DNA from: Pipra filicauda | Lineage: Eukaryota > Chordata > Aves > Passeriformes > Pipridae | Assembly (NCBI RefSeq): GCF_003945595.2 | Contig: NW_024103874.1 | Location: 754,001-818,000, forward strand | DNA length: 64,000 nt | Direction: 5' to 3' | Shown here: positions 41,173-51,501 of the stretch, piece after piece | Position numbering within the stretch: position 1 is the stretch's first letter | Layout: every line of letters starts with the position of its first letter | Position numbers and translations under genes: made by a program | The notes under the pieces: model-generated | Told to the model about the DNA's origin: nothing | Databases searched by the model: none | What the model saw: the letters and a program-made list of their open reading frames with translations, nothing else

Positions 41173-44100
41173 CATCTGAAGTTTGCAGGATGTGTGGGGT
41201 TTGGAGACCATGAGGAAAATTCCCAAGGCAAAGGATAGACCGATGTGTCCACTGTGCAAATTGGCATCATTCAGCTGAAGACAATGAAATCCTGCCAGTT
41301 TAGATTTACTGAGACTCCAACCAAAGGCTCATAATAAAGTTACAATGAGCAGACACCAGTTTCTCCAGAAAAAAACCCTCATAACCACTGTTATTGAAAA
41401 AGAGTAAAACTGGGGCCTCAGAATTACTCATCCATCATTCAAGGAATGAGGCCCTGGAACAGCCATTGCCTGAGCACTTCACAAACATTATTACATGAGT
41501 AAGACCATTAATTTATAACATCACTAGGGAAGTGCTTTAATTTAGGTTAACAGTTAAGGCTCTGATGAGTCAGGGCTGTAGCTTTTTAGTGCTTGTGGTC
41601 AAAAATTACCAAGAATTGAAGGAAAGGAACACATTCTTCCCCTAATCTGACCTGAGTTGAGGCAGGAAAAGGGTGAGGGGAGTGTGGCACCTGCTTTAAG
41701 GACACTGAAACCCCCTGGGCAAGCATCTGCTTTCCCTGCTGCCAGGAGCCCCAGAGCTCTGCAGCAGCTTTGCTCTTTGCCCTCTTCATTGCACCTTCTG
41801 CCCCTGCCTGAAACCTTCACAGTTCACAGCAAAATGATAAACTCGGGTGCTCCTCCTGCCCGTTGCAAAGCCTCCTTCGAAATGCAATAAAGCACCTCTC
41901 CAAAGACTCTGACAGAGGTAGGCATCCAAACCCCACTGAAAATTCATTAAGAGTTGGGCTTCCTTAAGCTCTTCTGAAAAGCTCAATGCACACAGGTGAT
42001 TTCTGAAGCAGGAAAGCGATGCCCAGAAGTCCTGCAACAGTGCCAAGAGCAGAAATGCTGCCAGTTTTTCACTCCTGCTTCAAGCTCTGGCAATCTAAAG
42101 GAACAGGAATATTGTTACAGCAAAATTAGTTACAATTAAAAAATTACTTCTGCCTTTTTTTTAGCTGTGGTTTGTTTTGAGAGCAAAGGCTCCTTGAGTG
42201 TATAATTTCACTAGGACTCACCCTGTATGAGCACAAATTGAATTTCAATACTTTAAGACAAATGGCAGGTTTAACTTGTTTATAAACTGTACATGGAATT
42301 CTTCTATCCAATTTCCTGTTGTTTACTCGAATGTATGGAAAAAGATCAATGCAAAGCTGAGCAGATAATCATCAGGATGGGCTGAGGTAGCAAACAGCAG
42401 AGAACTGCCCACATCCTACTGACCTGGTCATCAATTCACACCAGTTAATCATTCAAAGGGAAAATCAGAATAATCTATTTAAAGGAAAATGAGCTGTGGT
42501 TTTGGTTTGTACCTGTGTCAAAGAGTGAGCAAAACTATAAAACAGCGCAGGGTACACAGAGGAAATGCTCATCCTCAGCCTTCAGATACTTGTTTTGCAG
42601 AGAACTGGGTTGGATTCAGTCCAGGCTGCTGCTCCTCACCTTCCCTCTGCCAAAGGTTCCTGTCCTGACAGGTGGGAGCTGGAAGTGTGGCTCAGAATGA
42701 GCTGACTTAGCTGAAATAACCCTGCAGAGTCCCATAATAAAGATATTCTGACGTTTTAACACAGTGCTGGAAGTTTCAGCAAATGCTTTATGGGTTACAG
42801 AGCACACAGGTTGTGCAGTGTGTTAGGAATTCTGCAGCACTGCACTTTATAACAACTTCTTGCCTTTCAGCTCAGTGCTTTTTGCCACCCAAATTCACAT
42901 TATTAATGTTCATTTAACATTTTTAATATGTTATAAATTACTTATTGAAAGGATATGAACATAAACAGTGGCAAAGTGAAATTTGAATTAATCTAACATT
43001 TAAATATCAGTGAGGAAGCAGAGGCACTGCTGACAGGACTTGTTAATGTCGGGCAGTGCAAGTTTTTCAGGTTGTCTTTGTTGTTTTAGTTTATGGATGA
43101 GTGCTCTTTGTATATTTATGCCTGTGCTTTTCTCCCCCTCTCTGTTCCTGCTGATCAGTGTGTGTATCCCCCATTTAGGACAACTGATGAGTCCCCAGAG
43201 CCAGCTGAGCCTTGGCAAGCAAAGTCACCTGTGTTAATGAATCCTCATTTGAAATAATTTACATGAGAGATGCAATTTACAATATTTTCTGTGTAAATTG
43301 CAGGATAATTGGGAGTTAAGTCATTCTCCTTGGTTCCTGGGGGAAGGACCTGCATGAGGAAGGTCTGTAAGTTCCATCCAATAAGAGCCAGATGTTCAAT
43401 TTGTGGTAGCTTTGTTAGAAAACTTGTTAGACTGTGGGTAACAGTAAACAAATACTTTTACTGAGGTATTGCACAGTCAACACCCTTGGCCTTTTTGCAT
43501 TGCTTCTGAGTGACCTGACATTAAGTTGAAATCAACCCCTTGGCAAACTTTTCCTGTTTTAGACAACCTATACCTATGCTGGAATCTGCTCCTCAAAGTA
43601 TTGAACAGCACAATATTCCTAGCCCTGAGGAGGTGAATTCTCATGCTATTTCCCTGAGAAATCCTTTAGCCTTTGAGAATCCTGTCCCATTTTATGTCAG
43701 ACTTGCTGGTTCAGTTTAGGAAGAGATGAGGGAGCACCGTGACTGAACCCTGACAAGTCCCCCGACATCTTCAGTAAGACTTTTAAGTTCCTCATCAGTG
43801 CAAATGCAATTAATAAACAGCATCTCACAAAGAAAGGTCACAGGTGACTCAGTTTAAAGAACTTGACATTGCTGGGCACTTAACAGGAGTTTACACAACC
43901 TCTGTTTTACAGAGAGCTTTTACTACATGGTGTTACAGTGTCCTTCCAATAGCTCTGATGATTCTTGAGCAGAGAGCCTGTCATTTGCCTTTACCACTCT
44001 GAAACTCTTAATATTTTTACTTCCATACTGAAATAAAAATCCCATGTTTGCTCGCATGCCATAAAGAGAACGACTTGCTGGTGACTGCCTTATTTGAGTT

Positions 44101-45912
44101 AGTTTTTGTTTTATAATGGTTATTTTCAATTTCCACCTTCAAAGTTAGCAAAGAACATCTGTGAATTTGGGGTGCCTTTTAAAAAAAAAAAAGGGACCTG
44201 CAGGTTTCCACGTATGAACCATGCATTTCCAGTGTTCAGGAGGGTCATTGATGCAGTTGTTTGTCTCAGTTTTAGTTAAGGAGAGTCAGAAATTACACCT
44301 TAGCCAGGCATCTTTCCTAATGCTTTGATGGGAAGGGACTGAGATCAGTCATCATTCTTTCCCCATAATTTCTCTTTTTTCTAAAGGGAAATAACTTGCT
44401 TTAGCCTTTTAGTGCTCTACAAAGCACAGCTCTGCCTGAACCACCTCCATGCAAAGGGTACATCGGGAGAATGACATGGAGTACAAAATCCACCCTTCAC
44501 ACCTTCCCTGTCCAACACCTCCAGGGCACTGGCAGAGCTTTGGCTTTTCCTACCTGCAGGTCCTGCTGCAGTGGGAAGTGCTGTTTGTTTTCATATTCAT
44601 TCATTTTATTCAGGTGCCCAGTTCTGGTAAATTCTCGTGGAAATTTAGCCTTGAAACTGCACAAGGAAATGGTAAAATCCAGCCCCCAAATCTACTGCTT
44701 ATAAGGCAGCACATAATAACAAACTGCATTGTAAACTGACACTATTTGATATCTTTTCCAAATGCCATCTGCAAAGACTATAATTAGAGTGTAAACTTTT
44801 TTCCTAACTCATTTAACAGCAACAAAAAAACTTCTAGGCATAAATTTTCAGAAGACACAGCAATAAATGCCGAAAGCTGCGCTGAGTTGAGATAAGGATT
44901 TGCCTTGTAGCCATTATTGTTAACACAGACTTCAAATTAGCCTGACATTGGCTCAGGAATGAGTATTTAGGACAAAGCAATAGAAAATAAATTTCAATGG
45001 AATCAGTGGGTACTGGAGTATCTATAAATGTATACATTGAAGTCTGATTTAGAAGCAGTTTCTCACATTTAAAATTGTGATGTAATGCAAAGAAGTTTCT
45101 ATTTGAAATTTCAAGCAAAATCCTTAACATTTCAACTGAAACTTAACTGATGCTTTTCTTGTAGTGTGATAATAGTAAATTCTTTATTTAAATCTAGTGT
45201 AATAACAACCAGTATCCTGTTCCAGCACTGCCAAGGCACACCACAGCCCGTGCTGGTAGTAACCCCAAACCCTCTCTCTAGAAGGTTTAGATTCCTACAG
45301 AATGTCCTTAAAAATGTCAGATATCATTAAATACAAGTCCTGGCTTAAATATTTCCCTGGGTACCATTAATAGTTTCCCAACCAAGTTGCCTTGTGAACA
45401 TACAATTGGCAAAACACTAATGTATGGTATGATTTCTACACCTTTGGCTGCTAAATCTCACAGGCTGGCGTTGGCAACTCGAGTCCTGAGATGCCCTTTA
45501 GCAGAAATCTTCACATCTTGGAAAATGCTGCCTCATTCCAGAGGCATTGATGTTGCCATCAGTGGTGGTAGGTCGCGTTTGGAAGGATCTCTTGGAGGAG
45601 TTATTCCGTGTGCTGCGGGTGTAGCTGGAGCAGCCCCAGCGACAACCATGTGTGCTGTGGAGTGAAATCCACCTCCACAAGCAGCACAGCTAAACCCAAC
45701 CCCCCCAGACAAACGTGGCTGAGTCTTTTTGTGTGCAATCCAAATTCAGCCCTTGCTTAAGTCTGAGTTGAGCAAAACCCACTGCTTTGCCTGCTCATGG
45801 CTTCGTGAAGACCACAGGCACTTATCTGGGGACCTGCTCTGGGATTGATGTTCCTGTGCTGGCTCAGACAGGAAATATCAAAGAGACAGGCAGAGAAAAT
45901 GCAATTGCACAG

Positions 45913-46120
45913 CCTGTGTCAGCACAGGCTGTATCAGCACAGGCTGTATCAGCACAGGGTTGTATCAGCACAGGGTGGTATCAGCACAGGGTGTATCAGC
46001 ACAGGCTGTATCAGCACAGGCTGTATCAGTACAGGGTTGTACCAGCACAGAGTTGTACCAGCACAGGGTGTATCAGCACAGGGTTGTATCAGTACAGGCT
46101 GTACCAGCACAGGCTGTGTC
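45913..46120 (+). repeat. 15/16-bp minisatellite, about 13 units
   Basis: Units of the form TATCAGCACAGGCTG or TATCAGCACAGGGTTG repeat about 13 times over 208 bp. Variants include AGTACAGG and TACCAGC. Unit length alternates between 15 and 16 bp, so the reading frame shifts inside the array. Several overlapping open frames appear on both strands because the unit lacks stop codons; none is a credible gene. Confidence 0.93.
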
Positions 46121-49100
46121 ACTCCAGCTCTGCCACAGCCACAGATCAGAGCGAGCTGCTGGCCCCAGAGACACTGCAGGCTCTGATAACTCACCCATAG
46201 GAACAGGGAGGATGGATGGTGACCTTGTGACCCACCACTCAGTCCTGTTTAATCCCCCCAGCCACGCTGTGCAGACGCAGGAGGGTCCCTTGATGTGTGT
46301 CTTCGGGAGAGTGAGGCTGAAAAAGTGCTTAAATGCTTGTAACTGTCACAGAAATACAAAGCAAGCGAAATGAATGTTGGGTTTTCAATAGCTCATGTTC
46401 CCCTGGATTCACTTGGCTTGCAGACTCAGTCAGCAGATATTTATTCCTATCTTAACATTCACTGTGTTGACAGTAATTTTGTTAGGGACAAAATATTACA
46501 ATCAGAACCAGAGTTTCCAGTAAAAGGATGTGTTTTATTTGCTGCCCTACCCCCATCCACTATCTTTGCCTTTCACCACCTTGTTCTACACGAAGCAGAA
46601 TGATTTGAATGAATCATGCAGAGGGAAGGTAATTTCAGTGCCTGATACTGGGATAGCACTGTGCAAAATGGCATGTTAGCCTGGTTAATAGATTATTTAT
46701 TTTCATTAAATATTGATTATCAGTGGCTTATGCTGGCAGGCACTTTCCTGTTTACTGCACAAGCAGCTCAATGCCTCCATTCTGTTATGGGAGAGGGGTT
46801 TTTTTTTTTAAGTTAACTGTTCAGTCTCATGAATTTTCATGTTTTGGCACTGACTGACATCTGCATAGTAATTCTGCCAGTGAGTTATGTGTGCATTTCA
46901 CTAATGCAGTTTTAGAACTAATATATTCAAAAATCCCTGGAGCGGACGAGGATGTTTTAACCCAGGGCCCTGCCCTCACTTCACCAGGGAGGTTGCCTCA
47001 AAAAGCACATATTTTATGGAGGTTTCCTGAATTCTGTGACCCAACACACTATTCCTCAGCCTGAGAGCTGGACATTGCATGAGCTGCCTGACTGGCATCT
47101 TAGGAACAAAGATTTAGATGATGTACAGACAGAGATGTACAAAAGAAGATGTAACAGCAGAGAAAATCTTCATTTCAGCAGAATTCATTCACTCAAAATT
47201 AAGTAGCACAATGACACATAAATGGTGAATTTCTGAGCACTTTTGTACTGTGTGTCCAGTGTTTGGTTTGTGTTTGCACCAGTGGCAGAACAAGCCACAG
47301 TTATAAGGTAAAACTGATCAAATCTCTGCATTGTGAAAGAAATAAATTCAGAATAAACTGTGAGGGTTTTTTTTTTTTCTTTTTCCGGAATTAAATGATC
47401 CAAAGCAGCACTGCAGGTCTGCCTTTGCAAAAAGGAGAATAAGGACTTTTCAAGTCGCAGTAACACAGGACAAATCATCAATTTTCAAAAAGAATTCCAG
47501 TCACTTACTGTTGCTCCTTATCTGTTGCATTCCCTTGCAGCTAGAACTAATCCAAATTCAGAATTCCCATTGCAAAAATCAGAAGGAAATGTCGAAAATG
47601 TATCTCACACCAAAACAAAATTAGACATAGGAATGCTCAAAAGCTTTTCATGGAGATACTGTGTTTGAAATATTGCATTCCAGGAACCTCAAAGCACTTG
47701 AAAAGGTCAGGACAATTCCTGGTGATGTTATCAGCTCTAAACTACTTTGAAAAACCCAAAGTATAGTGGAGAAATGTTGGCATCTTGACCTTATGGAGAC
47801 AAAACATTATGGGAGCTTTTCATAAAAAAGTATTGATGTGTGTTATAGATTTCCAACAAATCATTTCAGGGTGATCAAATAAGAAACTTTTTTTTTTTTT
47901 TTGTCAGGAAATGCTTGACTAGTCCCAGCTCCATCTGTTCAAGGAAATAACTTCCACAGAAAATATTGCTTCCTCAAAATGGCTTCGGCAGTTTCTTATC
48001 CTTTAACTTGGGAAGTCTCAGGGATGTTTGTCAAATTCCACCCGTGGACTGTGATGAAATAATACCACAGACACAGGGGATGATGTGCTGCAGATATAAT
48101 AAGGTGAATGTAACTTGTTTTTAAAATGTCAGGATGGCATTTTGGGAAAATCTGAGCTCTCCTTTCATTTCCAGTTAAAATCTGCAACAGTGATTTCTGC
48201 TTGCACAGGGCTAAAAGCAAACGAGCTCGTTGTAGGGCAGCACAATGATAGTTATTATGAGATTAGAATATAACAATAATCCACTTAAATTATTAACAGC
48301 AGGCTGGTACTTCAAAGTGACCTTTGACTCTTATCTTCCTAAGAAATAATTACAATACCATTGTCATTAAAAAGGAAAAGAATTTCAATGAAAGCTTATA
48401 GAAAAGGTTGCAGACAATTTTGAATATAGATAAACATGGATATAATAAAGCATATCCTGGTAGTGAGGGCTAATGGTCAATAGAAATGAGCTGAAAGAAG
48501 GACTCTGTCAAAACAACCAGAGCACACATTAGCATATTAAAAAAGTGGTAAACAAGTTTTTTTCTAGCGATAGCATTGAGTTGAAAACCTGAACAATGAG
48601 ATTTTCTGGCACATTCTTGGAACATATTGCACACGTGGGAATTAAAATGCATTTTGTCTTTGAACCACGGCATTTGTAAGGGATTTATGTTGTTCAAAGT
48701 GAAAATGTAAGTGGACACTAATATCCTAATTCATCAAAGAATAAGCACAGGCTTAAATCCACCTTTACTTAGCAAAGCTCTTAGGAATGTGTTTACCTGC
48801 AGGAATATGCCAGTGACTAATGAAACCAGCAGCGTGTGTTTAGGTACTGGAAGGGATTAGAAGAACAGTCTAAACTTGTTGAAAAGACATCTAAAGTGGC
48901 TCTGTAATTTCTTTCCTGCTACAAATGTCTTTGAAACCAAAATAAGCCTCTCTGTTTTTTTTTTTTTTTAATAATCCTGAGTTTAGAACATACTTGATGC
49001 TTCCAGCATTAGTAGTTTTATGGTGCTTAAGACAGTGAAACACGTCTCTGCACTGAACACACGCTTCCATAAGAGATGAAGCAGGCTGGGGGGCTGAACT

Positions 49101-49244
49101 TTTCTAGCTTTGGACCAGCAATGAAAACTAACACGTGGCACCGTGGAATTGGCACTGCCACTGTTTTTGGGGCTCTACAATATATTCAACAAAGGTACAT
49201 TTTTGTTATTGGGGGTTTTGTCCTATGCAACTTGTGTGTTGATT

Positions 49245-49672
49245 TCATAGAATCATGGAATGCTTGGGTTGGAAGAGACCTTAAAGATCATCTCATGCAG
49301 GGACACCTTCCACTAGCCAAGGTTGCTCCAAGCCCCGTCCAACCTGGCCTTGGACACTTCCAGGGATGGGGCAGCCACAGCTTCTCTGGGCACCCTGTGC
49401 CAGGGCCTCTCCACCCTCACAGGGAACAATTTCTTCCTAATATCCAATCTAACCCAATTCTCTGTCAGTTTGAAGCCATTCCCCCTTGTCCTATCCCTCT
49501 AGGCCCTTGGAAATAGGCCCTCTCCATCTTTGTTGTAGCTCCTTCAGGTCCTGGAAGGCCACGGTTAGGTCACTCTGAAACTTCTTTCTCCAGGCTGATC
49601 AATCCCAATTGTCTCAGCCTTTCCTCCCAGCAGAGCTGCTCCATCCCTCTCATCACCTTGGTGGCCTTAAGA
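49245..49672 (-). mobile_element. CR1 LINE fragment, 3' end, with a short internal deletion
   Basis: This reverse-orientation copy reads GAATCATGGAATGC, GGTTGGAAGAGACCTTAAAG, then passes directly from ATCTCAT into GCAGGGACACC. Compared with the copy at 13620, about 17 bp of the CCCCCTGCCATGG block is missing. The remainder runs through CCACAGCTTCTCTGGGCACC to CATCACCTTGGTGGCC. Confidence 0.93.
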
Positions 49673-50799
49673 TCATATTACCCAACAGACAGATTTGCCT
49701 CAGAATATTCTAATTTCTGGTGTATTTTCGTTCATGGGTGTGGAAGGTTCCACATGGCTGAAGCTGTTCCATTTTATGCATTCTGTACAACAGCTCAGTG
49801 AAAAGCAACAGGAAGTGTAAAATACCAAAGTAAGGACTGCAGGCTTTTCTCCTTTATCCTGAGTGAATTAGCCCTTCAGCTGGAGAGTCCTACACTCCGT
49901 AATCCACTCCATCAATTAATATTTCGCAAAGCCTTGCAAAATAATCACCTCTTCAAGCAAGAACTGAGAGCACCACACTGTTACTGCAGCACAGCAACCA
50001 CCACTATTTCTGGCTGCTCCTAAATCGGAGGAGCTACATATTTAAACCAGGAAGGGGCCAGTTTTATCAGAGGTGACTCTTGTGGTCACTGAACAACTAA
50101 ATAAACATGGGCATCACTTCCCCGTGGCCCTGTGCTCCTTGTGTGCTCCATGGTGCTTTTCTGCTCTGCTTTCCTCCTCACTGCCCTGTTTATAATTTCC
50201 ATGGCAGGATAATTCCCAAAGTCAAAGTCATCCATCTAGCTGACCTCCTCGGAGGGCCTATATTTGTGATGCTATTAAAAGATGTTATGAAGAGACGAGC
50301 AGTCCCTCTTTCCAGGACATAGTATTTATAGCATGCCACTAACAGGTAACCCATGTAGAGTCACCAGAGCCCCTCTCTGCTGGATTGCTGGTGTACTTGG
50401 CAATATTTGCACGTTCCTGGAAAAGGAGAACTTGGGAGCTGCAGAAGGCAACCCCAGGGCCCAGTGCCAGCCAAAGTCAGCCCTCACTGCAACTGCACAT
50501 TGCCTAGAAAACAGGCTGGTGTGGCATTCCCATGACACGAGGCACGGCCACGGGGCAGCAGCTCAGGTTGCCTGTCTTCAGGAGTGGATTCTGGAGAGTC
50601 TTGGCAGAATTTCAAGCAGGGTTTCTGGGAAACCCGCTTTCCTGGGGAAAACCAGGGGTCTGAGTCACGGTGGGGCAGGTCGGGTTATTCTGTGCTGAGC
50701 CACCTGCAGCTGGAGGGGACATCCCTGGGCAGTGGGGTGTGGGTGCAGGAGGGCGGGCGGGCGCTGCCACAGCGCTTCCCACAGCCCGGGGCGCTCCCG

Positions 50800-51195
50800 G
50801 GCGGTGCGGGGTGGATGCGGGGTGGATGCGGGGTGGATGCGGGGTGTGCTCAGCGCTGGTGCGGTGCGGTGCGCTCCGAGGGGACGGGCGGGGCGGAGCG
50901 GAGCGCTCCGGGGTGGAGCAGTGCGGGGCACTCCAGAGGCGGTGCGGGGCGCTCCGCTGAGCGGTGTGAAGCGGTGCGGTCGCTCCGGGGGTGGAGCGGT
51001 GCGGAGCGCTCCGAGGGGCGTGCGGGGCGGGGCGGGTCGCTCCAGGGCTGGTGCGGGGCTCTCTAGGAAGGGGTGCGGGCCGGTGCGGGTCACTCCGGCG
51101 TTGGTGCGGGTTTGTCCGGGGGGCGGTGCGGGGCGGTGCGGGGCGGTGCGAAGCTCCCCGGGAGGCGGTGCGGTGCTCGGGGGGCGGTGCGGGGC
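50800..51195 (+). repeat. Degenerate GC-rich repeat built on GGTGCGGGG / GCGCTCCG units
   Basis: Variants of GGTGCGGGGC followed by GCTCCG or a similar motif recur roughly every 25-45 bp. Inside it is a near-perfect 11-bp array at 50808-50844, in which GGGG is separated by TGGATGC three times. Copy spacing and sequence vary, so this looks like an old or unstable GC-rich minisatellite lying between the GC boxes and the DOK5 start codon. Long open frames on both strands here follow from the absence of A/T-rich stop codons and are not evidence of coding. Confidence 0.75.
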
Positions 51196-51219
51196 GCGGC
51201 TCCGGCGGCTGCTCTCGCC

Positions 51220-51234
51220 ATGCGGGCGAGCTGA
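51220..51234 (+). other. Candidate 4-codon upstream ORF in the DOK5 5'UTR
   Basis: An ATG at 51220, preceded by GCC, opens a frame of Met-Arg-Ala-Ser and stops at TGA 51232-51234. It lies 38 nt before the DOK5 start codon and in a different frame. If the transcription start lies upstream of it, this minimal uORF would affect scanning to the main ATG. Its use depends on the unknown start site and cannot be shown here. Confidence 0.5.
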
Positions 51235-51242
51235 GGGGCTGA

Positions 51243-51446
<204 letters not shown>

Positions 51447-51480
51447 TGAGCTCAGCGCGGAGAGAGGAAACAAAAAGATC

Positions 51481-51501
51481 GGGGTGGGTGGGTGGGTGGG
51501 G
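51481..51501 (+). other. G-quadruplex motif in DOK5 intron 1
   Basis: Five runs of three to four G are separated by single T residues (GGGGTGGGTGGGTGGG and onward). Single-nucleotide loops are known to give very stable parallel quadruplexes. The motif lies 143 bp after the exon 1 donor on the non-template strand, so it would also be present in the nascent RNA. Confidence 0.85.

Larger units (their letters stand above)
41173..50744. other. Non-coding proximal upstream flank of DOK5
   Basis: No gene is seen. It contains the minisatellite at 45913 and the CR1 at 49245. GC content rises from about 50350 towards the CpG island. Confidence 0.7.

Noticed and set aside
45913..46120. CRISPR-like array
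   Set aside because: The units are contiguous 15/16-mers without unique spacers, and the genome is vertebrate.
45787..46373. Overlapping frames encoding pentapeptide-like repeats (AVSAQ, YQHRL)
   Set aside because: They are translations of the 15/16-bp minisatellite. The frame shifts within the array, and all three plus-strand frames are open simply because the unit lacks stops.
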